NCBI GenBank assembly: GCA_023228705.1 | Contig: JALOAS010000011.1 | Location: 1 to 52,758 of the forward strand | From: Ottowia sp. | GTDB lineage: Bacteria; Pseudomonadota; Gammaproteobacteria; Burkholderiales; Burkholderiaceae_C | Direction: 5' to 3' | DNA: 52,758 nucleotides | Part shown: positions 8,274-17,800 of the stretch, piece by piece | How positions within the stretch are numbered: position 1 is the first letter of the stretch | Layout: each line of letters opens with the position of its first letter | The notes under the pieces: generated by a model | Databases searched by the model: none | Seen by the model: only the letters and a program-made list of their open reading frames with translations | What the model was told of the DNA's origin: nothing | Translations under genes and position numbers: made by a program

Positions 8274-8481
8274 CGATCAGGTGCAGTGCCGTGCCCTTGT
8301 GCACGGCAACGTGGCTGGTCTTGGCGCTCTTGATCTCGTACTGCGGCACCTTGGCGCTGGCGCGGTGCCGGTAGCCCTTCCAGTCGAAATCCTCGTGGTG
8401 CACGGCGATGATGTGGCCGCTGACCTGGCCGGCCTCGCTGTTCCAGCCGACGTGGTCACCGATTTTGAATTGGTCACTCAT
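8266..8481 (-). CDS. DUF2945 (hypervirulence-associated TUDOR-like) small protein
   Basis: 71 aa, starting MSDQFKIGDHVGWNSEAGQ. The pattern GDHVGWNSEAGQVSGHI, then EIKSAKTSHVAVHKGTAL, fits the DUF2945 TUDOR-like family of small beta-barrel proteins; function is unknown. The open frame extends upstream, but family similarity starts at ATG 8481. Its 3' end overlaps the DUF488 start by 8 bp, forming a two-gene unit. Upstream lies the hairpin-rich region after folA. Confidence 0.8.
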   Translation of the reverse strand: MSDQFKIGDHVGWNSEAGQVSGHIIAVHHEDFDWKGYRHRASAKVPQYEIKSAKTSHVAVHKGTALHLIDD

Positions 8482-8879
8482 GGCGTTTTCTCTGGCTCTT
8501 CTCGCGAATGGCGTGGATCGCTTTTGCAATATGCCACAGGCCGGGATATGCGCCCGACGGCGCACCTTCTTTTCTTGTCTCGCCAAGCAAAGAAGGCAAA
8601 AGAAGGCGACCCCAATCCCGCGTCCCGCAACTTCGTTGCGGGCCACTGCGGAACTCGCTGCGTTCGCCAACGGCGAACGCAGCGAGTTCCGCAGTGAGTC
8701 AGTTCACGATGCAAGGCCATGCTCCGCTGGCCTTGTTGCCCGCAGCCCCTGCGCTTCTCGGCGCGGGCACAGGGGAGGCAAAAAACCAAAGAGCCGCGCC
8801 AAGCCTGCGCGCAACAGCGTTGTTCAGTGATCTGACGCCGCGGACCCACGCGTTCCGCTGCTGACGTCTTCTGTCAAGC
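8482..8879. repeat. Non-coding hairpin-rich intergenic stretch after folA
   Basis: About 400 bp with no convincing gene. It contains a chain of inverted repeats: CCTTCTTT/AAAGAAGG (8565-8572 and 8589-8596), CCCGCAAC/GTTGCGGG (8624-8631 and 8635-8642), a perfect 25-bp stem (8644-8696) and CAAGGCCA/TGGCCTTG (8712-8719 and 8728-8735). It looks like a composite repetitive extragenic element of the kind scattered in Burkholderiales genomes, but I cannot check copy number. Being downstream of folA, it could terminate or stabilise the thyA-folA transcript. Confidence 0.6.
8644..8696. repeat. Perfect 25-bp inverted repeat with 3-nt loop
   Basis: The left arm runs from 8644 to 8668 and the right arm from 8672 to 8696, separated by AAC. 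All 25 positions pair. The arm core contains GGAACTCGCTGCGTTCGCC. Such a long exact stem is too regular for chance and is symmetric, so it would form in either transcript. It may be a repetitive element, a strong terminator or an RNA processing site. No T-run follows on either strand. Confidence 0.85.
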
Positions 8880-9386
8880 TTACTGCGTTTTGCGCTGCCA
8901 GGTCTCAAAATGCAGCGGCACGCCGCTGGCGGTGGTGCAGGGCGTGCTCTGCGTGCGTTGCCAGTCCGCGCCCACGGCGGGCGCCCGCGTGTCGCCGGTG
9001 TAGCGGGCGTCCACGCGCGTGACCACCAGCACGTCGGCGCGCGGCATGGCCTGCTCGAAGACCTGTGCACCGCCCATGACCCAGACTTGCGTGGCGTTGC
9101 TGCAGGCGGCCAGTGCTTCGTCCAGGGTGGCTGCGCGCGTGGCGCCAGCGGCCTGCCAGTCGGCTTGTCGGGTGAGGACGATGTTGAGTCGGCCGGGCAG
9201 GGGGCGGAAGCGCGGTGGCAGCGAGTCCCAAGTCTTGCGGCCCATGATGACCGGGTGGCCGTGGGTGATGCGCTTGAAGTGCGCCAGGTCCTCCGGCAGG
9301 TGCCAGGGCATGCCGCCGTCCTTGCCGATGATGCCGCCCGCCGCCTGTGCCCAGATGAGCCCTATGCGCGGCTCACTCACGCTCAT
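8880..9386 (-). CDS. folA: Dihydrofolate reductase
   Basis: 168 aa. Reduces dihydrofolate to tetrahydrofolate with NADPH, regenerating the cofactor consumed by ThyA. The active-site segment GGMPWHLPEDLAHFK (24-38) has the catalytic acid D33. The NADPH-binding motif GRKTWDSLP is at 49-57, and VWVMGGAQVFEQAM at 101-114 matches the family. The start overlaps the thyA stop by 4 bp, so the pair is translationally coupled. It is the last gene of the truA-to-folA array. The start codon is consistent with normal family length. Confidence 0.96.
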   Translation of the reverse strand: MSVSEPRIGLIWAQAAGGIIGKDGGMPWHLPEDLAHFKRITHGHPVIMGRKTWDSLPPRFRPLPGRLNIVLTRQADWQAAGATRAATLDEALAACSNATQVWVMGGAQVFEQAMPRADVLVVTRVDARYTGDTRAPAVGADWQRTQSTPCTTASGVPLHFETWQRKTQ

Positions 9387-10207
9387 ACCGCCACCGGTGC
9401 CTTGATCGCCGGGTGGTGCTGGTAGCCGACGACCTCGAAATCCTCGTATTCATAGTCGAAGATGCTGGCCGGGCGGCGCTTGATCTTCAGTTGTGGCGGC
9501 GGGTAGGGCGTGCGCGCGAGTTGTTCGCGCACCTGCTCCACGTGGTTGCCGTAGATGTGGCAGTCGCCCCCGGTCCAGACAAAATCCCCCACCTGCAGGT
9601 CGCACTGCTGCGCCAGCATGTGCGTGAGCAGCGCGTAGCTGGCGATATTGAAGGGTACGCCCAGGAAGATGTCGGCGCTGCGCTGGTAGAGCTGGCAGCT
9701 CAGCCGGCCGTCGGCAACATAGAACTGGAAGAGCGCGTGGCAGGGCATGAGCGCCATCCTGGACAGCTCGGCCACGTTCCAGGCGCTGACGATGATGCGG
9801 CGGCTGTCCGGGTTGGTCTTGAGGGCTTCCACCACCTGCGCGATCTGGTCGATGTGGCCGCCGTCCGGCGTGGGCCAGCTGCGCCACTGCACGCCGTAGA
9901 TGGGGCCCAGGTCGCCGGTCTGCGGGTCGGCCCACTCGTCCCAGATGCTGACGCCGTGCTGCTGCAGCCAGCGCGCGTTGCCGTCGCCGCGCAGGAACCA
10001 GAGCAGTTCGTAGATGATGCTCTTGACGTGCACCTTCTTGGTCGTGACCAGCGGGAAGCCGCGCTGCAGGTCAAAGCGCATCTGGTGTCCGAAGATGCTG
10101 CGCGTCCCGGTGCCGGTGCGGTCCGCCTTGACGACGCCTTGCGCCATGACCTGGCGCATCAGGTCCTCGTACGGATGCCCGGTGTCGGTCGGGCCCGGCT
10201 GCGTCAT
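9383..10207 (-). CDS. thyA: Thymidylate synthase
   Basis: 274 aa. Converts dUMP to dTMP using methylene-tetrahydrofolate and produces dihydrofolate for FolA. The catalytic cysteine is C156 in MALMPCHALFQF. The nucleotide-binding arginines in DSRRIIVSAWN (134-144) and the folate/dUMP region LYQRSADIFLGVPFNIASY are intact. It is close to the E. coli enzyme in length, with a few extra residues. It overlaps accD by 4 bp upstream and folA by 4 bp downstream. Having thyA-folA directly after accD is unusual; many Burkholderiales have folC there. Confidence 0.97.
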   Translation of the reverse strand: MTQPGPTDTGHPYEDLMRQVMAQGVVKADRTGTGTRSIFGHQMRFDLQRGFPLVTTKKVHVKSIIYELLWFLRGDGNARWLQQHGVSIWDEWADPQTGDLGPIYGVQWRSWPTPDGGHIDQIAQVVEALKTNPDSRRIIVSAWNVAELSRMALMPCHALFQFYVADGRLSCQLYQRSADIFLGVPFNIASYALLTHMLAQQCDLQVGDFVWTGGDCHIYGNHVEQVREQLARTPYPPPQLKIKRRPASIFDYEYEDFEVVGYQHHPAIKAPVAV

Positions 10208-11073
10208 TGCACGGCGTCCGCAGGCTGGCGCTGCAGGATGGTGAGGATGGTCGCGATCTGCTCGCGCAGCTGGCGGCGGTCGCAGATGAAGTCCAGCGCG
10301 CCCTTGTCCTGCAGGAATTCGGCGCGCTGGAAGCCCTCGGGCAGCTTGACCCGCACGGTGTCCTCGATGACCCGCGGCCCGGCAAAGCCGATGAGCGCAC
10401 CGGGTTCGGCGATGACGACGTCGCCCATGAAGGCAAAGCTGGCCGAGACGCCGCCCATGGTCGGGTCGGTCAGCACGCTGATGAACGGCAGCCCGCCCTG
10501 CGCCAGGCGCGTGAGCGCGGCGTTGGTCTTGGCCATCTGCATCAGGCTGAGCAGCCCTTCCTGCATGCGCGCGCCGCCGCTGGCCGAAAAGCAGATGAAC
10601 GGCAGCTTCTGCTCCACGGCGGCCTCGACGCCGCGGACGAAGCGCTCGCCCACCACCGAGCCCATGGAGCCGCCCATGAATTCAAACTCGAACGCGGCCG
10701 CCACCAGGCTGATCCAGTGCACGGTGCCGCTCATCACGATCAGGGCCTCGGTCTCGCTGGTGGCGTCGGCCGCTTCTTTCAGGCGCCGCGTGTAACGCCG
10801 GCTGTCCCTGAACTTGAGCGCATCGACGGGCTCGACCTCCTGCCCGATCTCGGTGCGCCCTTCCGCGTCAAGAAAGGCGTTCAGCCGCGTGCGGGCGCGC
10901 ATGCGGTGGTGATGCCCGCAGTCGGGGCAGACGTACTGGTTTTCTTCCAGGTCGGTGTTGTACAGCGTCTTGTCGCAGCCGCCGCACTTGATCCACAGGC
11001 CCTCCGGGACGCGGCGGGTCGAAGACCCCGACTGCTGGATCTTGGGGGGCAGCAGCTTTTCAAGCCAGCTCAT
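10204..11073 (-). CDS. accD: Acetyl-CoA carboxylase carboxyltransferase, beta subunit
   Basis: 289 aa. Beta subunit of the carboxyltransferase that moves CO2 from biotin to acetyl-CoA to make malonyl-CoA for fatty acid synthesis. The N-terminal zinc ribbon has C30, C33, C49 and C52 (CGGC, CPDC). The carboxyltransferase core contains MGGSMGSVVGERF and FSASGGARMQEG. It overlaps trpA and thyA by 4 bp each, so it is part of a coupled gene chain. The AccA partner is not in this window. Confidence 0.97.
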   Translation of the reverse strand: MSWLEKLLPPKIQQSGSSTRRVPEGLWIKCGGCDKTLYNTDLEENQYVCPDCGHHHRMRARTRLNAFLDAEGRTEIGQEVEPVDALKFRDSRRYTRRLKEAADATSETEALIVMSGTVHWISLVAAAFEFEFMGGSMGSVVGERFVRGVEAAVEQKLPFICFSASGGARMQEGLLSLMQMAKTNAALTRLAQGGLPFISVLTDPTMGGVSASFAFMGDVVIAEPGALIGFAGPRVIEDTVRVKLPEGFQRAEFLQDKGALDFICDRRQLREQIATILTILQRQPADAVQ

Positions 11074-11915
11074 GTTGCGTGTCCTTCAGCTTGCGCCGGG
11101 GCGGGCAGCGCGTCCAGCGCGGTGCGCATCTCGCGCAGGAAAGCGGCAGCAGCAGGCGCCACCTGCTCACGCGGTTCATCCTTGATTTCCTCGATGAGCC
11201 GGCTGCCGGTGATGATGGCGTCGGCCACCCGGCCCACGGCCTGCGCCGTTGCCGCGTCGCGAATCCCGAAGCCCACGCCCACCGGGATGCGCACGTGCTT
11301 GCGGATGCGCGGCATCATGGCCTCTACCTCGGAGGTGTCCAGCGCGCCCGAGCCGGTGACCCCGCGCAGCGAGACATAGTACACGTAGCCGCTGGCCAGG
11401 CTTGCGATCTGCTCCATGCGCGCGTCGGTCGACGTGGGCGCGAGCAGGAAGATCAGGTCCAGGCCGGCTGCCTTGAGCGCCGCGGCAAATTCCTCGCATT
11501 CCTCGGGCGGGTAATCCACCACCAGCACGCCGTCGACGCCCGCTGCTGCCGCGTCCTGCACGAAGGCACCGCGGCCGCGCAGCAGGTCGTGGTGCTCGAT
11601 GGGGTTGGCGTAGCCCATGAGAACCACGGGCGTCTGCTCGTCCTGTTTGCGAAACGCAGCCACCATCTGCAGCACCTGGCGCAGGTTCACGCCTTGCGCC
11701 AGCGCGCGCTCGGCGGCCTGCTGTATGGTCGGGCCGTCCGCACTGGGGTCCGAGAAGGGCACGCCCAGCTCGATGATGTCGGCGCCTGCGGCCACCATGG
11801 CGTGCATGAGCTCGGGCGTCACGTCCGCCTGGGGGAAGCCGGCGGTCACGTACGGGATCAGTGCGCGCCGGCCGGCGGCGGCCAGCTGCTGCAGCGTGCG
11901 GGCTATGCGGCTCAT
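11070..11915 (-). CDS. trpA: Tryptophan synthase alpha subunit
   Basis: 281 aa. Cleaves indole-3-glycerol phosphate to indole, which is channelled to TrpB. The catalytic residues E49 (IIELGVPFSDP) and D60 (SADGP) are at the canonical positions. The phosphate-binding GFGI motif (VGVGFGIRD) is near residue 210. The open frame extends further upstream, but I chose ATG 11915 because the family begins MSRIARTL here and it overlaps the trpB stop by 4 bp. Confidence 0.96.
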   Translation of the reverse strand: MSRIARTLQQLAAAGRRALIPYVTAGFPQADVTPELMHAMVAAGADIIELGVPFSDPSADGPTIQQAAERALAQGVNLRQVLQMVAAFRKQDEQTPVVLMGYANPIEHHDLLRGRGAFVQDAAAAGVDGVLVVDYPPEECEEFAAALKAAGLDLIFLLAPTSTDARMEQIASLASGYVYYVSLRGVTGSGALDTSEVEAMMPRIRKHVRIPVGVGFGIRDAATAQAVGRVADAIITGSRLIEEIKDEPREQVAPAAAAFLREMRTALDALPAPAQAEGHAT

Positions 11916-13138
11916 GCTGCTGCGCTCCGCCTGCCGTCCCACTCGGCAACGGTGTCCACGTCCTTGTCGCCGCGGCCGGACAGGCAGACCAGGATGGACT
12001 GGTCCGGCCGCATCGTGGGCGCCAGCTTGAGCGCATATGCAAACGCGTGGCTGGATTCCAGCGCGGGGATGATGCCTTCGATGCGGCACAGGTGGTGAAA
12101 CGCGGCCAATGCTTCGGCGTCGGTGGCGCTGACGTACTCGGCGCGGCCGCTGTCCTTGAGCCAGGCGTGCTCGGGGCCGACGCCCGGGTAGTCCAGGCCC
12201 GCGGAGATGCTGTGCGTGGGCATGATCTGGCCGTCCGCGTCCTGCAGGATGTACGTGCGGTTGCCGTGCAGCACGCCCGGCGCGCCGCGCTCCAGGCTGG
12301 CCGAATGCCGGCCGCTGTCCAGGCCTTGGCCAGCGGCTTCAACGCCGATGAGCCGCACGCCGGCGTGCTCCAGGTAGGGGTAAAAGATGCCCATGGCGTT
12401 GCTGCCGCCGCCCACGCAGGCCAGCACCGCATCGGGCTGGCTGCCGTGCAACTCCTGCTCGGCCAGCAGCGGCGGCATCTGCTCCAGGCACTCGCGGCCG
12501 ATCACGCTCTGGAAGTTGCGCACCATCATGGGGTAGGGGTGCGGGCCGGCCACGGTGCCAATGATGTAGAACGTGTCGTCCACGTTGGCGACCCAGTCGC
12601 GCAGTGCCTCGTTGAGCGCGTCCTTGAGCGTTCGGCTGCCTGAATCCACTGCGCGCACCGTGGCGCCCAGCAGCTCCATGCGGTACACGTTGGGGCGCTG
12701 ACGCCTCACGTCCTCGCTGCCCATGTAGACGATGCAGTCCAGGCCGTAGCGGGCGCAGATGGTCGCGGTGGCCACGCCGTGCTGGCCGGCGCCGGTCTCG
12801 GCAATGATTCGCGTCTTGCCCATGCGCCGCGCGAGCATGGCCTGGCCAATGACGTTGTTGATCTTGTGCGCCCCCGTGTGGTTCAGGTCTTCGCGCTTGA
12901 GGAAGATTTGCGCCCCGCCCAGCTGGCGGCTGGTGCGCGCGGCGTGGTAGATGGGCGAGGGGCGGCCCACGTAATGCTTGAGCTCGCTGGCGAATTCGGC
13001 CAGGAAGTCGGCCGCGTTGCCATGCAGGGCATACGCGGCCTTGAGCTCGTCAATGGCGTGGACCAGCGTTTCGCTCACAAAGCTGCCGCCATAGGGGCCA
13101 AAATGGCCCCGCGCGTCGGGGAGGGAGGGGGTGGTCAT
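11912..13138 (-). CDS. trpB: Tryptophan synthase beta subunit
   Basis: 408 aa. Condenses indole and serine to tryptophan with pyridoxal phosphate. The PLP lysine is K92 in NHTGAHKINN. The phosphate-binding glycine loop is CVGGGSNAMG. ATG 13138 gives the expected N-terminus (a short leader then GHFGPYGGSF). The long upstream open frame that overlaps trpF is not used. The gap to the trpF stop is 1 bp, and it overlaps trpA by 4 bp downstream. Confidence 0.96.
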   Translation of the reverse strand: MTTPSLPDARGHFGPYGGSFVSETLVHAIDELKAAYALHGNAADFLAEFASELKHYVGRPSPIYHAARTSRQLGGAQIFLKREDLNHTGAHKINNVIGQAMLARRMGKTRIIAETGAGQHGVATATICARYGLDCIVYMGSEDVRRQRPNVYRMELLGATVRAVDSGSRTLKDALNEALRDWVANVDDTFYIIGTVAGPHPYPMMVRNFQSVIGRECLEQMPPLLAEQELHGSQPDAVLACVGGGSNAMGIFYPYLEHAGVRLIGVEAAGQGLDSGRHSASLERGAPGVLHGNRTYILQDADGQIMPTHSISAGLDYPGVGPEHAWLKDSGRAEYVSATDAEALAAFHHLCRIEGIIPALESSHAFAYALKLAPTMRPDQSILVCLSGRGDKDVDTVAEWDGRRSAAA

Positions 13139-13139
13139 G

Positions 13140-13895
13140 TCAGGCAGAAGTCCAGGCAGGGTCGGCAGCGCGCACGGCAGCGACGAAACGGCGTATCTTT
13201 TCGGCATCCTTGGTCCCGCGCAAGGGCTGGCCGGCAGCATCCCGCGCTTCCACCCCGCTGGAGACGTCCACGGTCAGCGACTTGCCGCGGCCACGCAGCG
13301 CGGCAATGCCGCCAGCGACGTTGTCCGCGTTCAGCCCGCCGGACAGGATGAGGTGCGCCGGTATGTGCCGGGGCAGCATCGCCCAGTCAAACGGCTTGCC
13401 GCCGCCGCCGTAGCCTTCCGTATGCGCATCCAGCAAGATGCCCTGCGCGTCACGATGATGTGCCACGAATTCTAGCAAGTCAAAGCCCATGCGGCCGTCC
13501 ACCGGCATGCGCGCTACGCGCCAGTACGGGCAGCCGCAGGCGGCGGCGACCTGCGCGCAGGTCGCCGCCGGTTCATCGCCGTGAAATTGCAGCGTGGCGC
13601 CCGGGATGCGCTGTGCAGTGGCCCGGACCTGTCCCGCCGCTGCATTGACGAACAGAAGCACCGGCCGCACCAGCGGCGGCAGGCGCTGCGCCAGTGCCGC
13701 GGCCTGCAGCGGTGTCACGTGGCGCGGGCTTTTCTCATACAGCACGAAGCCCACGGCGTCGGCGCCAGCCGCAACGGCCGCGTCCAGGTCGGCCTCGCGC
13801 GTGATGCCGCAGATCTTGATCCGGACGGGGACGCCGCCTCCTGCGGCCTTGCCGGACCGGGCCGCGGCAGTTTCAGGGGAGTTCACGGCAGCCAA
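13140..13895 (-). CDS. trpF: Phosphoribosylanthranilate isomerase
   Basis: 251 aa. Converts N-(5-phosphoribosyl)anthranilate to the carboxyphenylamino ribulose phosphate in tryptophan synthesis. The catalytic cysteine is C29 in KICGIT. The C-terminal phosphate-binding segments LILSGGLNADNV and VDVSSGVEARDA are present. The N-terminus from ATG 13895 adds about 23 low-complexity residues before the core; GTG in VRIKICG would be a tighter start. The ATG overlaps the end of truA by 13 bp. It is followed directly by trpB. Confidence 0.94.
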   Translation of the reverse strand: MAAVNSPETAAARSGKAAGGGVPVRIKICGITREADLDAAVAAGADAVGFVLYEKSPRHVTPLQAAALAQRLPPLVRPVLLFVNAAAGQVRATAQRIPGATLQFHGDEPAATCAQVAAACGCPYWRVARMPVDGRMGFDLLEFVAHHRDAQGILLDAHTEGYGGGGKPFDWAMLPRHIPAHLILSGGLNADNVAGGIAALRGRGKSLTVDVSSGVEARDAAGQPLRGTKDAEKIRRFVAAVRAADPAWTSA

Positions 13896-14668
13896 TCATA
13901 GGCCAGAACCCGCTGTGGCAGGTTCCAGTGCCCCGCATACACCGGCCCGTGGAAGTACAGGCCATCGGGGGCAAAGGTCGGGGCGGCGGCGCGCCGGCTT
14001 CGCGCCTGCAGGACTTCCTGCATCCACGCCGGCGGCCGCGCGCCCTGGCCCACGTAGACCAGGCAGCCCATGATGTTCCGGATCATGTGATAGAGGAATC
14101 CGTCAGCCTCAAAACCAAAGTGCCAATACGCGCCGACCCGGCGCAGCGTGATCGAAGCAAGCGTCTTGACGGGGCTGCGCGCCTGGCAGCCGCTGGCTCG
14201 AAACGAGCTGAAATCATGCCGTCCCACCAGGTGGCTGGCTGCCTCGCGCATGGCATCGGCATCCAGCTCGCGAAAGACCCAGCCGGCGCGACCGGCCTCC
14301 AGGCTAGGGCGGACGGCCGATTGCAGCAGGATGTATGCATAGCGCCGGCTGAGTGCACTGGAGCGGGCGTGAAACGTATCCGGAACCGGACGGGCCCACT
14401 GCACCGCGATGTCCGGCGGCAGGAAGTGGTTTGTTCCCCTGACCCAGGAAAACGGCTCGCGCTGCACGCTGGTGTCAAAGTGGACCACCTGCAACAGCGC
14501 ATGGACGCCCGCGTCGGTACGGCCTGCGCAGCGCGTGGGCAGCGGCTCGCCGGCAAAGCGGGCCAGCGCCTCCTCAAGCCGGTCCTGGACCGTCCGGCCG
14601 TCGGGCTGGCTCTGCCAGCCATGGTAGGCAGTGCCGGCGTAACTGAGGCCCAGGGCGATGCGTGTCAC
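13883..14668 (-). CDS. truA: tRNA pseudouridine(38-40) synthase
   Basis: 261 aa. Makes pseudouridine at positions 38-40 of the tRNA anticodon arm. The catalytic Asp is D52 in CAGRTDAGVHA. The C-terminal DGFLYHMIRNIMG motif is typical. Length is normal. It is the first gene of the truA-trpF-trpB-trpA-accD-thyA-folA series, lying about 220 bp downstream of fimV in the same direction. That 14669-14891 gap has no gene and could hold a promoter, but I see no convincing -10/-35 pair. Confidence 0.95.
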   Translation of the reverse strand: MTRIALGLSYAGTAYHGWQSQPDGRTVQDRLEEALARFAGEPLPTRCAGRTDAGVHALLQVVHFDTSVQREPFSWVRGTNHFLPPDIAVQWARPVPDTFHARSSALSRRYAYILLQSAVRPSLEAGRAGWVFRELDADAMREAASHLVGRHDFSSFRASGCQARSPVKTLASITLRRVGAYWHFGFEADGFLYHMIRNIMGCLVYVGQGARPPAWMQEVLQARSRRAAAPTFAPDGLYFHGPVYAGHWNLPQRVLAYDWLP

Positions 14669-14891
14669 GGAGATTTGTACAACGGCTGGCGCAGGGCAAT
14701 GGGAAACGCCACCGCCGTGCCGCGGCAGCCGCCAGCTTGAAATGGATGTGGCGCAAGACCTGCCGTTGCCTTGCCAGGTGGCCGGTGGTTTGGGTCAGAC
14801 CGGGGGACCAGACAAGGCCCCTGGCGCCAGGGCGCCGCTGGAAAACGTGCTGGGCACGCTGGCGGCACGCCGCTTGCGCTTGCCCTTCATT

Positions 14892-17800
14892 CTAGGGTTT
14901 CCCGCCCAGCTGCCTGAGGAACGCGTCTGCCCTTTCCTTCAGCGCGCCCGTGGCCGATTGCGCCACGTCGCGTGCCATGCTGCGAGCGCCCTCGCCGTCG
15001 CCTATGGCTGCAAATTCCTCGGCCAGCGCCAGCTTGGTCGCCAGCGGATCGTCGTTGCCATTGGCTGCCGCGGTTGACGACTCTTCCGTGCCCACCCCGG
15101 GGTCATCCAGGTCGAAATCAAGGAATGTCGATTCGGCAGCTGGCGCTGGCTCGTTTGTGGAGTCGGCGTCCAGGCCAAAGTCCATCAGTGTTGAATCTGC
15201 CGCGCGCTGCATGCCCTGCGTAAAAGGCGTATCCGGGTCAAAGTCCATCAGTGTGGAATCCGCTGCGCGCTGCATGTCCTGCGTAGCGGGCGTATCCAGG
15301 TCGAATTCCATGAGCGTGGAATCCGCCGCGGGCGCGGGCCCGAAGCTGGCCACGTCTGCGGCTGGCTTCAGGTCATCGGCCTCGCCGCCGTCTCGCCCGG
15401 ACGCGGAAAAATCAATGTCCAGGTCCAGGGACTCTTCGTGCGTTCCGGGTGGTCGCTCCACGGACTGCGGTGTTCCGTCGGCACCAGCCTTGCGCAAGTC
15501 GTCGGCCGTCAGCTGGGCCGCCGTGGGCGCTGTGGACTTCCGTGCGAGAGGGGCCGTCTCCTCAAAGTCCACGTCGAAGTCCAGCGTGGTCGGGCTGTAC
15601 CGGTGGTCTTCGCCTTCGGTCTCGTCGCTTGCCAACTCGGCGCTTCCCTTCTCGGTTTCGGCCCAGAACACCTGGTGATTGAATGGCTGGTCCAGCGCTG
15701 CGCGCGTCGGCTGCAGCTCGTCAAGCGCTTCTGCGGGGATTTCAGCAGCTGTTGCGCCGGCTTCTTGGTAGCGGGGATTGTTGGGCTCCAGCTCGCGTCC
15801 CACGGCCGCGACCGCCTGCCATGCCGCCTCGGCATGGTCTGGTGCAGCAGCGGCCCGCGCCGACAGCGCCGCCAGTGCGCCCCGGTCGCTGCGGCGCAGG
15901 TAGATTGCCGCGAGCTTGCGGTAGATCTCGGCGCGCCCCGGTTCAGCCTGCAGGGCCTGTTCCAGCAGCTCTTCTGCCCTCTCGTCGTGCCCGTATTCAA
16001 CGTAGATGTCGGCCTCGGCAACTAGGTCGCTGACCGCGCCTGATTCGGTTTCCGTTGTCGTCAGCGGGAACGCCGTGTCGGCAAAGGCGCCGGACAGCCG
16101 CTGCGCCAGCACTTCCGGGTCTTCCTCCTCCTCTTCGTCCGCCGTCCCGGGCATGAGCAGCCGGGTTTCCTCTTCGTGGTCCAGGTCAGCAGCGGCCGTG
16201 TCCGCGGCCGGGACGGCTGCGTTGACGTTGACAAACGGGCCGCCCGTGCCCGGGCCATCGTCAAGCAGTGGTTCTTCGGTCTTGCGACGGCGCGAGCGGC
16301 CGATGCCAAACAGGGCCAGCAGCGCAACCAGGATGGCCACGATGGGCCAGCGATATTCGGCAACTTGATCGAGCACGCTGGCCGGCTGTTCGGCGGGCAA
16401 CGACGCTGCAATCGCCAGGTTGCTGCCCTGGCTTGCCGCGTCGGGGCTGTCCGCAGGCGCGGCGGCTGCCGTGGTCAGCGGCGCGGGTTGCGGCGCCACA
16501 GCGTCGCCTTCGGCCGCGCCATCGGCTGTCACCGTCGCGTCTGCGGCCACATCCGCGGCGGTTTGTGCATTGGCGTCGTCCGTGGCGGGCGCCGGCTCGG
16601 CCGGCCCCTGTGCTGCCGCCGCTTCAGCGTCTTTGCCTTCGGTGCTCCCGCTGTCTTCCGCGCTCGAAGCCGCGTCATCGGCGTTGGCGCCTGTGGTCGT
16701 GGCATCCGGGCCCGACGGCGCGTCTGCCGCGGCCGGGGCGGTGCCGGTGTCCGCATTGCTTGCGCCACCGGCTTGGTTCGCTTCGCCGGCCAACTGTTTT
16801 TCCAGCTCGGACAATTCGCTGATGTTGCGGTCCAGCTCGGCAACGCGCTCGGCCTGGTCGCTGATCTGGCGTGACTGTGCTGCCTGGGCCGCGGCTTCGG
16901 TGCCGGTGCCGCCCTTGGAAATCTCCAGGCGGTCTTCTTCCGGCGGCGCCTCTTGCGCCTCCGCAACCTGCGGCTCCACCGGCCCCTCCGCCGACTGGCT
17001 GCCCGGCGTGGCCTGCGTCGCCTGCACGTTGCGCGCCAGTCCACTGCGGTACGCGCGGAAGTCATCGGTCTGGGCCACGACCATGCGCCGCGCGTCGGCA
17101 CGGGTCACCGTGCGCGCATCCTCGGCCGAGGGCATCTGAAGCACCGCACCCGCACGAATCAGGTTCACGTTGCCCCGGATGAACGCATTGGGGTTGGCCC
17201 GCAGCATGGCCAGCAGCATCTGGTCCAGTGAGACGCCCTGCAAGCCATGCGCCACGGCGATCTGGGAGGCCGTGTCGCCGCGCTGAATGGTGACGGCGCC
17301 GCTGCGCGTGCGCTGGGCTGGCGCCCGCCCAGCTTCAGCCGGCGTGCTTCTTTCTGGTGCCGTCGCCGCGGTCTTTGCCGGCCGCAGCTGTTCGGCCCGG
17401 CCAACGCGCGGTGGTTGCGGCGCGGTTGCCGCTGCCGGTGCTGGTGTCGGTGCCGCTGCGGCGGTTTCCTGCACGGTCGTGCCCGCGTCCATGCGCTTGG
17501 GCGGGTCCAGCAGCACGGTGTAGTCGCGCGTGATCTGGCCGCTGGCCCAGTCTGCCTCGATCACGATGCCCAGGACCGGCTCGCTGATCGGCCGCTCCGT
17601 CGTGATGCGGAGATAGGCTTGCCCGTTGGCGTGCCGCTCCAGCGAAACCCGGGCGTTGGACAGGTCGGTGTTGTAGCTGATTCCCGCGCCCGCAAACGCG
17701 CTGGGTGACGCCACGCGTGCGCTGAACGTGGAGGCTTCTTCCGACGACAGCTGCGGGATCTGGATCTCGGCCCGCAGCGGTTCGCCCAGCGCCGATTGCA

